Shown: piece by piece, positions 25,557 through 33,117 of the stretch
Position numbering within the stretch: the first letter of the stretch is position 1
Layout: each line of letters starts with the position of its first letter
Origin: an uncultured Oscillospiraceae bacterium
Lineage (GTDB): Bacteria > Bacillota > Clostridia > Oscillospirales > Oscillospiraceae
DNA length: 39,606 nucleotides
Assembly: GCA_910588495.1 (NCBI GenBank)
Contig: CAJUPU010000030.1
Location: 1-39,606, forward strand
Direction of reading: 5' to 3'
The notes under the pieces: generated by a model
The model's input: the letters and a program-made list of their open reading frames with translations, nothing else
Database searches by the model: none
Told to the model about the DNA's origin: nothing
Translations under genes and position numbers: made by a program

Positions 25557-26582
25557 TCAGACGCCCTTGCCGAAGCCGCAGTTGGGGAAATGGCACTGGT
25601 CACAGTCCAAACACAGCCCCCCGTGGCCCAGCCCCGCCAGCCACTCCGCCGTGATGGGCACGTCCGCCAGCAGCCGGGGCAGGGCCAGGTCGAAGATGGT
25701 CCGCCCGGCGTACATCACGCAGCCGGGCAGGCCGCACACGGGCCGCCCGTCCTCCATGTACGCCGCCAGGAACATGGCCCCGGGGAGCACCGGCGCGCCG
25801 TAGCTTACAATTTTTGCCCCGGTGTTTTTGATGGCCAGGGGGGTGCGGTCGTCCGGGTCCACGCTCATCCCCCCGGTGCAAAGCACCAGCTGGCAGCCCC
25901 CGTCCAGCATGTCCAGGATGGCGGCGGTGATGGCGGCGGGGTCGTCGTCCAAGACCCGGTGGGCCGTCATCTCGCAGCCGTACTCAGCCATTTTTTCCTG
26001 AATGACCGGGGTGAAGGTGTCCTGGATCCGGCCGCGGAACACCTCGCTGCCCGTGGTCACCAGGCCGTATCGCTTCGGCTTCATGGGCAGCAGCTCCAGC
26101 AGGGGGGCCTCCCCCGCCGCCCGCCTGGCCCGCTCCATCTTCTCCCTCTCGATGACCAGGGGGATCACCCGGGTGCCGCACAGCTTGTCCCCCTTTTTCA
26201 CCGGGAAGCCGGAGGGCCGCGTGGCGATCGTCATCTCGCCCAGGCCGTTCACCGCCCGCAGCCGCTCCACGTCCGCCAAAAACAGGCCGTCCATATCGGC
26301 CCGCAGCTCGATCTTCCCCTCCTTGGGGGCGGAGGCGGACATGTGCCCGCCCTGGCAGATCTGCCGCAGGATCTCCGCCGCCTCGTCCTCGTGGAGCATG
26401 TTCTCGTCCCGCTCCCACACGTACAGGTGTTCCTTGCCCACCCGGAGCAGCACGGGGATGTCCTCCGCCCGCACCACGTGGCCCTTGCGGAACACCGCGT
26501 CCTTGACCACCCCCCGGACGATCTGGGTGATGTCGTGGCACAGCACCTGCCCCACCGCGTCCTCTGTTCTGATCAGTTTCAT
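25557..26582 (-). CDS. MoeA/MogA-like molybdopterin-binding protein with Cys-rich tail
   Basis: Protein of 341 residues. The C-terminal two thirds are a molybdopterin-binding (MoCF) domain: GLVTTGSEVFRGRIQDTF, HRVLDDDPAAITAAI, VLCTGGMSVDPDDRTPLAI, and GAPVLPGAMFLAAYM ... VCGLPGCVMY. The standard MoeA N-terminal domains are not obvious. The last 25 residues carry CLDCDQCHFPNC, a four-cysteine pattern likely to bind metal or an Fe-S cluster. It probably acts in cofactor assembly next to modABC. ATG 26582 follows CAGGAGG. It has its own promoter at 26617-26645. Confidence 0.8.
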   Translation of the reverse strand: MKLIRTEDAVGQVLCHDITQIVRGVVKDAVFRKGHVVRAEDIPVLLRVGKEHLYVWERDENMLHEDEAAEILRQICQGGHMSASAPKEGKIELRADMDGLFLADVERLRAVNGLGEMTIATRPSGFPVKKGDKLCGTRVIPLVIEREKMERARRAAGEAPLLELLPMKPKRYGLVTTGSEVFRGRIQDTFTPVIQEKMAEYGCEMTAHRVLDDDPAAITAAILDMLDGGCQLVLCTGGMSVDPDDRTPLAIKNTGAKIVSYGAPVLPGAMFLAAYMEDGRPVCGLPGCVMYAGRTIFDLALPRLLADVPITAEWLAGLGHGGLCLDCDQCHFPNCGFGKGV

Positions 26583-26616
26583 GGCATGTCCTCCTGTCCT
26601 TGGGTCCGTTTTCTCT

Positions 26617-26645
26617 ATTAAACCCGCCTCCGGGGAAAATGTCAA
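26617..26645 (-). promoter_or_regulatory. Promoter of the MoeA-like gene
   Basis: On the minus strand: TTGACA (26645-26640), a 17-base spacer, TTTAAT (26622-26617). Confidence 0.75.
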
Positions 26646-26662
26646 GGGGGGTGGCCCCGCGC

Positions 26663-26704
26663 AAAAAGTCAGACGGCGCTCCCGAAAGGGGAGCGCCGTC
26701 TGAC
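26663..26704 (-). terminator. Terminator of the glycolipid gene pair
   Basis: A 13-bp stem AGACGGCGCTCCC / GGGAGCGCCGTCT (26671-26683 and 26689-26701) followed on the minus strand by GACTTTTTG. It directly follows the stop codon at 26710. Confidence 0.85.
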
Positions 26705-26709
26705 GCGTC

Positions 26710-27801
26710 TCAACCGGCCCGCTCCAGAGAGGAGGGCGCGGCGTCCGGCGCCGATCCGGCCTTGGGCCGGGCCTGGGGGGCGGCGGAGCGGCGCAGCGCC
26801 CGGCCCGCCGCCAGCGCGATCCCGGTGGCCAGCAGCACCAGATAGCAGTTGAGGGTGCGGCTGAGGATCATGGCGGGGGCCACCAGGGCCTCGCCGTACA
26901 CCAGCAGGAAGCCCCGGAGGAACACGTTCTCCGCCGCCCCGGCGGAGCCGGGCAGGGGCAGGTAGCCCACGGCGATGGAGCACAGGGCCTGGAGGGCCAC
27001 GATCTCCCACAGCCCGAAGCCGGACAACCCGAAGGCCCGGTAGACCACATAGGGCATGGCGTAGGAGCAGGCCAGCTGGGCCGTGCTCAGACCCACCACC
27101 CGGAGCAGCAGAGCGGGGGAGCGGCGGATCAGCTCCGCCCCCCGGCGGTACTCCGCCAGGTGCTCGTCGGCCTTTTGCTCCAGCCCCGCCCTGTCCAGGG
27201 AGGGGATCAGCCTGGCCCCCAGGGCGATGCAGCCGTACATCAGCCGCCGGGCGGGGCCGGGGAGGAACAGGAAGAGGAACATGGACACGTCCAGCAGGGC
27301 GAACACCGCCAGCCCCAGCCCCAACAGCAGCCCCACCTGCCCCCCCAGCCGCTCGGTGAGCCCCCCGGCGGCGAACAGGGCGGATACCCCCCAGATCATG
27401 GCGGCGGTGTTGTAGCCGATGGTGACCAGCAGCATGTCCAGCGCCCCGGAGGCGGCGGGCACGCCGTCCCGGCTCATGGCCACCACCTGGGCGGGCTGGC
27501 CGCCGGTGGCGGAGGGGGTGATGGTGCTGAAGAAAAAGCCCACGCTGGAGTAGTAGGCGCACCGCCGGAAGGGCTGGGCGCAGCCCAGGGCGCGCAGGAT
27601 GGCGTGGGTGGCGGCGGCCTCGCAGCACAGGAACAGGGCCATCATGGGCACACCCAGCAACAGCAGGCGCCAGTCGGCACTGAGCAGGGCGGCGGCCAGC
27701 TGCCCCGGCGTCTGCTGCCGGAAGATGGTATGCACCGTCCAGCCCAGCAGGGCCAGCACCGCCCCGCCGCACAGGACGTTCTTGATCTTGTCTCGCATCA
27801 T
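26710..27801 (-). CDS. LPG-synthase/flippase-like integral membrane protein
   Basis: Protein of 363 residues with about eight membrane segments. The blocks YYSSVGFFFSTITPSATGGQPAQV and ALCSIAVGYLPLPGSAGAAENVF are the signatures of the lysylphosphatidylglycerol-synthase membrane domain (UPF0104/AglD family). It has no soluble aminoacyl-transfer domain, so it is more likely a lipid flippase or glycolipid-handling protein than a full MprF. It follows the glycosyltransferase gene after 39 bases, which suggests that it moves or uses that enzyme's lipid product. Two adjacent ATG codons (27801 and 27798) are possible starts. Confidence 0.8.
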   Translation of the reverse strand: MMRDKIKNVLCGGAVLALLGWTVHTIFRQQTPGQLAAALLSADWRLLLLGVPMMALFLCCEAAATHAILRALGCAQPFRRCAYYSSVGFFFSTITPSATGGQPAQVVAMSRDGVPAASGALDMLLVTIGYNTAAMIWGVSALFAAGGLTERLGGQVGLLLGLGLAVFALLDVSMFLFLFLPGPARRLMYGCIALGARLIPSLDRAGLEQKADEHLAEYRRGAELIRRSPALLLRVVGLSTAQLACSYAMPYVVYRAFGLSGFGLWEIVALQALCSIAVGYLPLPGSAGAAENVFLRGFLLVYGEALVAPAMILSRTLNCYLVLLATGIALAAGRALRRSAAPQARPKAGSAPDAAPSSLERAG

Positions 27802-27840
27802 ATCCTTATCCCCTTACCTTGAACAGGTCCGTCCGGCGGC

Positions 27841-28914
27841 CTACGCGCACACCCGCCGGTCCTCCGCCACCGCCCGGATCGCGGCGCAGGCGGCGGTGCG
27901 GCCCAGCTCGGCGGCCAGGCCGTCCATGGCCCGCTCCATGGCGGACAGGGCCTCATCGTCATAGATCGCGTCCCGGATGGCGGCCAGGCAGGCGCTCTCC
28001 TCCTTGGCGGCGATCCGGGCCATGCCCCGGCGGACCAGGAAGTTGGCGTTCTCCTGCTCCTGCTTCAAAAAGGGCTGCCAGGCCAGGATGGGCAGGCGGG
28101 CGGCGATGGCCTCGAAGCAGGTGATCCCGCCGGGCTTGGACAGCATGAGGTCGGCCCGGGCCATGTACTTCTCCACCTGGGTGGTGAAGGGGACGGCCTC
28201 GATGTTCTCGTACTTCCCGTCCAGGCGCCGGAACAGCTTGTCGTTGCGGCCCGTCAGGATGGTGGTATGGACGCCGGGCAGGGAATCCAGGGCCTGATAG
28301 AAGTTGTCCCGCCGGGGCATGAGCCCCAGCCCGCCCCCCATGATCAGCAGCTCCCGCCGGGGAGAGCCGCCCCGGTGAGCGGGGCGGAAGCGCCCGCTCA
28401 CCGGGATGCCCGATACCACGATGGTATCGGGATCGGCGCCCTTGGCGATGAAGCCCTGCCGGACGGCCTCCTCCGCCACCAGGTAGCAGTCGGTGCCGGG
28501 GTGGAGCCACTCGCTGTGGCAGGTCACGTCGGTGACGCAGGTGACCAGGGGGATGTCCGACGGGCCCTCTTCCTTATACCGGGCCATGGCGGCGGAGCAG
28601 ATGGGGTGGGTGGACACCACCACGTCGGGGGCGTGTTCGTCCAGCAGCCGGTCCAGCCCGCCCAGCAAGTTGTCCCCCCGGCCGTCGCCGGAGTCGTTCA
28701 CCGTCAGGTCGTGGTAGAGGTTGTAAAAGACCCCGCCGTAGGTCACCAGCACGTTGAACCACCAGTACATGGCGGGGGCCAGCTCGGGGTTGGCGTACTC
28801 AAACAGATCGACCACATGGGCCTGGTGGCCGTCCTGGATCAGCTGCTCCCGCAGCGCGTTGGCGGCGGACAGATGGCCCATGCCGAATTTCCCGGTCAGG
28901 ATCAGGATATCCAT
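27841..28914 (-). CDS. Diacylglycerol glycosyltransferase (MGDG synthase/UgtP-like)
   Basis: A 357-residue GT-B enzyme. The N-terminal MGDG-synthase domain starts LILTGKFGMGHLSAANALREQL and contains PDVVVSTHP; the C-terminal half carries the nucleotide-sugar site LMLSKPGGITCFEAIAARLPI. Relatives transfer glucose or galactose from UDP-sugar to diacylglycerol to make membrane glycolipids and the lipoteichoic acid anchor. ATG 28914 is chosen over upstream in-frame codons because GGAGGAGTG lies 7 bases before it. It has a promoter at 28989-29016 and forms an operon with the flippase-like gene. Confidence 0.87.
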   Translation of the reverse strand: MDILILTGKFGMGHLSAANALREQLIQDGHQAHVVDLFEYANPELAPAMYWWFNVLVTYGGVFYNLYHDLTVNDSGDGRGDNLLGGLDRLLDEHAPDVVVSTHPICSAAMARYKEEGPSDIPLVTCVTDVTCHSEWLHPGTDCYLVAEEAVRQGFIAKGADPDTIVVSGIPVSGRFRPAHRGGSPRRELLIMGGGLGLMPRRDNFYQALDSLPGVHTTILTGRNDKLFRRLDGKYENIEAVPFTTQVEKYMARADLMLSKPGGITCFEAIAARLPILAWQPFLKQEQENANFLVRRGMARIAAKEESACLAAIRDAIYDDEALSAMERAMDGLAAELGRTAACAAIRAVAEDRRVCA

Positions 28915-28988
28915 GAAGTTCACTCCTCCAATCATCAGTGCGGTGGGCGCCGCCCCAGGGGAGCGGCCGTTCCACTTGAACAAGGATG

Positions 28989-29016
28989 ATTATAAAGGAT
29001 AGATCTTCAATTTCAA
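28989..29016 (-). promoter_or_regulatory. Promoter of the glycolipid gene pair
   Basis: On the minus strand: TTGAAA (29016-29011), a 16-base spacer, TATAAT (28994-28989). Confidence 0.7.
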
Positions 29017-29074
29017 TAGGGAAGCTTCTTAGATCTTTGTGGTAAATTCCTTAAGGATCGTTTAAGATGACGTA

Positions 29075-29101
29075 CCCGGCGGGGGTGCCCTCCCCGCCGG
29101 G
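29075..29101. terminator. GC-rich stem-loop after the dehydrogenase gene
   Basis: A 10-bp stem CCCGGCGGGG / CCCCGCCGGG (29075-29084 and 29092-29101) just past the dehydrogenase stop. No T-run follows on the minus strand, so termination may be weak. Confidence 0.45.
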
Positions 29102-29112
29102 CGCGGGACCGG

Positions 29113-30036
29113 TCACAGGAAGCGCCGCAAGCGCTCCAGGGCGATGGCGGCCACCCGGTCCATGGTGACGGCCAGGTGGGCGTCCCCGGCGGAGTGGGGG
29201 GTGATGATCGCCCGCTCCTGCCGCCACAGGGGATGGTCCGGGGGCAAAGGCTCCGGGTCGGTGACATCCAGCCCCGCCCCCCAAAGCCGGCCTGCCTCCA
29301 TCACCTGGGCCAGGGCGGCGCAGTCCACCGCGCTGCCCCGGCCCCCGTTGAGCAGGATGGCGTCCGGCCTCATAAGCTCCAGCCTGCGCCAGTCCATCAC
29401 ATGGACGGTGTCCGGCGCGTGGGGGAGCATCAGCGCCACCACGTCCGCCCGGGGGAGCAGCTCGTCCAGCTCCTCCATGGGGCGCAGCTCGTCCACCCCC
29501 GGCGCGGCCTTGGACAGGTCCCGGCGGATGCCCAGGGTGTGAGCCCCCATGGCTTTGCACAGCTTGCAGAAGCAGGATCCCAGGTCTCCCACCCCCAGGC
29601 ACAGCACCACGGCCCCGTCCAGAGTCTTGACTGGACCTAGGTCCGCCCAGAGGCCCTGCCGCTGCTGATCCCGGTAGCCGGGAAGGCGCTTCATCAGTGA
29701 GAGCAGCACGGCGAACATGTGCTCCGACACCGACTGGCCGTAGGCCCCGGAGGCGCTGTACAGTGCGGTTCCCGGGGGCAGTGTGCCGGGCCGGTTGTAC
29801 CGGTCCACCCCGGCGGTCCTGGTCTGGAGCAGCCGCAGCGACCGGCACTCCCTCAGCAGTTCCGGCGGGGGATTGCCCAGGATCGCGGTGGCCCGCCGGT
29901 AGACCTCCGCAGGCAGAGGCGAGCCGTCCGGCGCCGTTCCGTCCGGGGCGAAGATCTGCTCGTGGCCCTGGGCCGCCCGGGCAAAGGCGGAGCGCTGCGC
30001 CTGGGTCAGGCGCAGGAGATTGATGATGTATTCCAT
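29113..30036 (-). CDS. D-isomer-specific 2-hydroxyacid dehydrogenase
   Basis: An NAD(P)-dependent oxidoreductase of 307 residues. The Rossmann motif reads LCLGVGDLGSCF near 145-156. Catalytic residues sit in NGGRGSAVD (Arg), DPEPLP (Glu) and ITPHSAG (His). Such enzymes reduce 2-keto acids or oxidise D-2-hydroxy acids; the specific substrate is unknown. The ATG follows GAGGAGG. It is 12 bases behind the DUF3237 gene in the same operon, pointing to a shared catabolic step. Confidence 0.87.
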   Translation of the reverse strand: MEYIINLLRLTQAQRSAFARAAQGHEQIFAPDGTAPDGSPLPAEVYRRATAILGNPPPELLRECRSLRLLQTRTAGVDRYNRPGTLPPGTALYSASGAYGQSVSEHMFAVLLSLMKRLPGYRDQQRQGLWADLGPVKTLDGAVVLCLGVGDLGSCFCKLCKAMGAHTLGIRRDLSKAAPGVDELRPMEELDELLPRADVVALMLPHAPDTVHVMDWRRLELMRPDAILLNGGRGSAVDCAALAQVMEAGRLWGAGLDVTDPEPLPPDHPLWRQERAIITPHSAGDAHLAVTMDRVAAIALERLRRFL

Positions 30037-30048
30037 GGTGTGACCTCC

Positions 30049-30489
30049 TCAGTCGGCCTTGTCCTCCAGCTCGTAGAATCGGATCCACAGCCCGGTCTCG
30101 TCCCGCAGGCCCTCCCCCACGAATTGGTTCCGGTGGAGCAGGGGAGCCAGGGCCTTGGAGTCGGTGATGAAGGTGGGGACGGTGCGGAAGGGCTTGGGCC
30201 TGGCCCCGTCGGTGAACCAGGCGTTGTTCTCCACATAGATGCGGCAGCCGGCGCCGGTGTGGTCCTTTCCGGTGAGCATGTACCGGGCGGACATGTGGCG
30301 CACCTCGTTTTGGTCGGTCACCTGGGTGTCCACCCCGCAGGGCTCCACGACGCCGGTGAACAAGGCGCTGTTCACATGCCCCTTGAAGGGGATCATCTTG
30401 ACGTGCCCGATCTCGCTGTCCAGCTCCACCGTACCGGCGGGGTCGGTCTCCACGCAGATCTCCAGGACGGGCTGTGCTTTGTGTTTCAT
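30049..30489 (-). CDS. DUF3237/UPF0311-family protein
   Basis: Protein of 146 residues, a small beta-barrel-type family of unknown function. Recognised from its layout: VETDPAGTVELDSEIGHVKMIPFKG, VNSALFTGVVEPCGVDTQ, RYMLTGKDHTGAGCRIYVENN, and VPTFITDSKALAPL near the end. It has no signal peptide. ATG 30489 follows AAGGAGG and is preferred over an upstream ATG at 30528. It is first of a two-gene operon with the hydroxyacid dehydrogenase, behind a palindromic operator candidate. Confidence 0.75.
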   Translation of the reverse strand: MKHKAQPVLEICVETDPAGTVELDSEIGHVKMIPFKGHVNSALFTGVVEPCGVDTQVTDQNEVRHMSARYMLTGKDHTGAGCRIYVENNAWFTDGARPKPFRTVPTFITDSKALAPLLHRNQFVGEGLRDETGLWIRFYELEDKAD

Positions 30490-30509
30490 AACGGCCTCCT
30501 TGACATATG

Positions 30510-30533
30510 ATGGTATGGACTTCAGCATACCAT
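30510..30533 (-). promoter_or_regulatory. Palindromic operator candidate of the DUF3237/dehydrogenase operon
   Basis: A perfect 8-bp inverted repeat ATGGTATG / CATACCAT with an 8-base spacer (30510-30517 and 30526-30533). It overlaps a TATGCT -10-like element on the minus strand (30529-30524), 20 bases before the ribosome site. It looks like a dimeric-repressor site; the regulator is not in the window. Confidence 0.55.
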
Positions 30534-30742
30534 AAAGCGGCGGAAAAGGGAACTGGGCAGAACTGCCGGGATCTGGGATGGAAAATTGGGCGGATCGCGG
30601 AGCTTTCGGGTTTTGAAACGGGCCCTTTCGCCCGATGAGATCGAACGTTCACAAAAAATTCACGACTCGACCCGGGCCTGCCCGCATATACTGGTCTGTA
30701 TAGGCCGAGACAGCGTCCGGCAAAGATAAAGGAGCGATCGTT

Positions 30743-30847
30743 ATGAAAGAAAAACGCGGGACCGCATGGAGCGCCGATCCCCAGACCCAGGACGTGGACG
30801 ACCTGATCTTTTGGGGCCAGACCGGGCCCCAGGTCAGCCAGCGTTGA
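30743..30847 (+). CDS. 34-residue orphan peptide
   Basis: A short peptide with basic start (MKEKRGTAWSADPQTQ), acidic middle (DVDDLIFWGQ) and polar end (TGPQVSQR). It has no membrane segment or signal. A good AAAGGAG ribosome site lies 8 bases before the ATG, a TATACT -10-like box is at 30687-30692, and a terminator follows the stop at once, so it appears to be a real single-gene unit. No family was recognised. A peptide signal, small protein regulator or leader peptide are possible; none is shown. Confidence 0.5.
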   Translation: MKEKRGTAWSADPQTQDVDDLIFWGQTGPQVSQR

Positions 30848-30893
30848 GCCGTCCGGCCCCCGTTTTCGCGGGGCCTGGGCGGTCTTTCATTTA
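30848..30893 (+). terminator. Terminator of the orphan peptide gene
   Basis: Stem GGCCCC / GGGGCC (30855-30860 and 30870-30875) extended by GCCG-type pairs, followed by TCTTTCATTT. Confidence 0.6.
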
Positions 30894-31002
30894 TAGAATC
30901 TTAACGGGCCCTATCCCCTTTCTTTAAGATCGGGCAGTATCATAGAAGCTGTGGACGGCGGGAGCGCGCCGTCCCAGATCTGACAGATCGGAGTGAGCGA
31001 GC

Positions 31003-31398
31003 ATGAAGAAAAAAACCATCGCCATCGCCGCCGCCCTGGCCGCGGTGGCCGCGGCGGGCCTTTGCCTGGCCAGCCAGCTTTTTTCGAGCGGGACCTATTA
31101 TTACACCCAGGTGGACAACAGCAAGATCGAACAGGTCCACTCCAGTGGGGGCGTGATCGACCTGACCGGGGGGCTGGGATACTCGTACACCCTGACGGCC
31201 TACAAGGAGAACGGCGCGGCGGAGGAGGTGTCTTTCGGCATGTCCCGCCAGCTGCGGGAGGGCGCGTTCCTGCGCCTGAAAGCGGTGCCTGTTCGGGGTG
31301 TGGTGGACTGGGCCGAGGTACAGTATGACGAGCTGCCCCCGGCGGTCCAGCGATATTACGCGCCGCCGGAGGCCGGACCCAGCCTGCCGGCGGAATAA
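31003..31398 (+). CDS. YxeA-family secreted protein
   Basis: Protein of 131 residues. An N-terminal signal or anchor (IAIAAALAAVAAAGLCLAS) is followed by TYYYTQVDNSKIEQ, a Gly/Tyr-rich strand LGYSYTLTAYKENGAAEEVSFG, and LREGAFLRLKAVPVRGVVDWAEV, the usual pattern of YxeA/DUF1093 proteins. Members are small exported or membrane-tethered beta-barrel proteins without established function. The ATG follows GGAGTGAGCGAGC. A TATCAT box lies about 65 bases upstream, but no convincing -35. Confidence 0.75.
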   Translation: MKKKTIAIAAALAAVAAAGLCLASQLFSSGTYYYTQVDNSKIEQVHSSGGVIDLTGGLGYSYTLTAYKENGAAEEVSFGMSRQLREGAFLRLKAVPVRGVVDWAEVQYDELPPAVQRYYAPPEAGPSLPAE

Positions 31399-31403
31399 AA
31401 GCC

Positions 31404-31432
31404 TTTACATTTGGCCCGGCATTCTATATAAT
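31404..31432 (+). promoter_or_regulatory. Promoter of prfB
   Basis: TTTACA (31404-31409), a 17-base spacer, TATAAT (31427-31432). Confidence 0.8.
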
Positions 31433-31476
31433 GGAGCGGAAAATAACGGCAAGCGCCGCGGAAGGATGAAACAGCA

Positions 31477-32598
31477 ATGCTTCGATTTGACGAATACCGG
31501 GTGAGGCTCAACAATCTGAAGCCAGATCTGGATAAGCTGGGCCAGGCCCTGGACCTGGAGGCCGCCGGGCGGGAGCTGGATGAGCTCCACGCCCAGTCCG
31601 CCGCCGACGGCTTCTGGGACGATGTGGAGAAGGCTAAAAAGGTGCAAAAGCGCATCAGCAACCTGGAGGACAAGGTGAGCGCCCAGGCCAAGCGGCAGGG
31701 CGCCTGGGAGGATCTGATGACCCTGTGCGAGATGGGCAACGAGGAGGAGGACGAGTCCCTGATCCCCGAGGTGGAGGCGGGCTTCGACACGCTGGTGAAG
31801 GAGATGGAGACCGCCCGGCTGTCCACCCTGCTGTCCGGGGAGTACGACGGGGCCACCGCCATCGTGTCCCTCCAGGCCGGGGCGGGGGGCACCGAGGCCC
31901 AGGACTGGGCCCAGATGCTCTACCGCATGTACACCCGCTGGGCGGAGCGCCACGGCTTCACCTGCTCTGTGCTGGACTACCAGGACGGGGACGAGGCGGG
32001 GATCAAGTCCGCCGCCATCCGCATCGAGGGGGACAACGCCTACGGCTATTTGAAGAGCGAGCACGGCGTCCACCGCCTGGTGCGCATCTCTCCCTTCGAC
32101 GCCAACGCCCGCCGGCAGACCTCCTTCGCCGCCGTGGAGGTCATGCCCGAGCTGGACGACAGCGTGGAGGTGGACATCCGGGACGAGGACATCGAGCGCC
32201 AGGTGTACCGCTCCTCCGGGGCGGGGGGCCAGCACATCAACAAGACCTCCTCCGCCGTGCGCCTGATCCACAAGCCCACTGGGATCGTGGTGTCCTGCCA
32301 GACCGAGCGTTCCCAGTTCCAGAATGAGGAGACCTGTATGAAGATGCTCCGCTCCAAGCTGATGCAGATCAAGGAGCAGGAGCATTTGGACAAGATCTCC
32401 GACATCAAGGGCGTCCAGCTGAAGATCGAGTGGGGCAGCCAGATCCGCTCCTATGTGTTCATGCCCTACCAGCTGGTGAAGGACAACCGCACCGCCTTTG
32501 AGACCTCCAACGTCAACGGGGTGATGGACGGCGATCTGGACGGCTTCATCAACGCCTACCTCACCGCCGCCGCCACCGGCAGCTGGGCGGCGAAATGA
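31477..32598 (+). CDS. prfB: Peptide chain release factor 2
   Basis: Protein of 373 residues that recognises UGA and UAA stop codons. The stop-codon motif SPF is at 205-207 and the catalytic GGQ at 250-252 (SSGAGGQHINKTSS), which promotes peptide release. Many bacteria control this gene by a +1 frameshift at an in-frame UGA near codon 26; here the frame is open throughout that segment (DKLGQALDLEAAGREL), so this autoregulation is absent. ATG 31477 follows GGAAGG; promoter at 31404-31432; terminator right behind. Confidence 0.96.
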   Translation: MLRFDEYRVRLNNLKPDLDKLGQALDLEAAGRELDELHAQSAADGFWDDVEKAKKVQKRISNLEDKVSAQAKRQGAWEDLMTLCEMGNEEEDESLIPEVEAGFDTLVKEMETARLSTLLSGEYDGATAIVSLQAGAGGTEAQDWAQMLYRMYTRWAERHGFTCSVLDYQDGDEAGIKSAAIRIEGDNAYGYLKSEHGVHRLVRISPFDANARRQTSFAAVEVMPELDDSVEVDIRDEDIERQVYRSSGAGGQHINKTSSAVRLIHKPTGIVVSCQTERSQFQNEETCMKMLRSKLMQIKEQEHLDKISDIKGVQLKIEWGSQIRSYVFMPYQLVKDNRTAFETSNVNGVMDGDLDGFINAYLTAAATGSWAAK

Positions 32599-32623
32599 TC
32601 GAAACGCCCTTCCGGCTCAAAAG

Positions 32624-32667
32624 AACGGCCCCATGATGCTGCGGTGTCATGGAGCCGTCTTTTTTTT
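32624..32667 (+). terminator. Intrinsic terminator of prfB
   Basis: Stem ACGGCCCCATGA / TCATGGAGCCGT (32625-32636 and 32647-32658, one mismatch) followed by C and eight T. Confidence 0.85.
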
Positions 32668-32668
32668 C

Positions 32669-32719
32669 TTGACAAAAGCCCAGCGCTGTGGTAGGATAAC
32701 ACTACCCCCCAGGGGGGTA
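32669..32719 (+). promoter_or_regulatory. csoR-copA promoter and CsoR operator
   Basis: TTGACA (32669-32674), a 17-base spacer and TAGGAT (32692-32697) form the promoter. The perfect palindrome TACCCCCC-A-GGGGGGTA (32703-32719) over the expected start of transcription is a classic GC-tract CsoR-family operator. Copper binding to CsoR should release it. Confidence 0.85.
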
Positions 32720-32744
32720 TCTGACGGCGAGGAGGGACGGCCCT

Positions 32745-33005
32745 ATGATGGCGGATCAAAAAACGGTGCTGCGGCTGCTGAAAACGGCCCGGGGCCAGAT
32801 CGACGGGATCATCAAGATGGTAGAGGAGGACCGGTACTGCATGGACATCTCCCAGCAGGTCACCGCCGCCGACGCCATGCTGCGCCGGGCAAACCGGGAG
32901 ATCCTCACCGCCCATCTGAAGCACTGTGTGGAGCACGCCGACAGCGACACGGAGCGGGCGGAGAAAGTCGATGAATTGGTCAGGGCGCTGGAAAAGATGC
33001 TGTAA
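32745..33005 (+). CDS. csoR: Copper-sensing repressor CsoR
   Basis: An all-helical repressor of 86 residues from the CsoR/RcnR (DUF156) family. The Cu(I) ligands are Cys 32 (YCMDISQQ), His 57 and Cys 61 (AHLKHCVEH), with the Cys-25-His-4-Cys spacing of true CsoR. It binds the operator at 32703-32719 and lets go when copper binds, turning on copA. AGGAGGGA precedes two possible starts, ATG 32745 or 32748. It lies 112 bases ahead of copA in the same orientation. Confidence 0.93.
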   Translation: MMADQKTVLRLLKTARGQIDGIIKMVEEDRYCMDISQQVTAADAMLRRANREILTAHLKHCVEHADSDTERAEKVDELVRALEKML

Positions 33006-33117
33006 CGGGAGCTTTGCGGCGATGTCCCGCCGGTGGCCCGGGCCGCTGGGGATGCCGCCGATCATCCAAAGGGATGGATAGGCCGGACCAATGCTCAAGA
33101 AAGTGTGGTGAACCGTG

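Noticed and set aside
33092..33112. A six-codon frame (MLKKVW) between csoR and copA
   Set aside because: Too short and without a ribosome site; no leader-peptide features.
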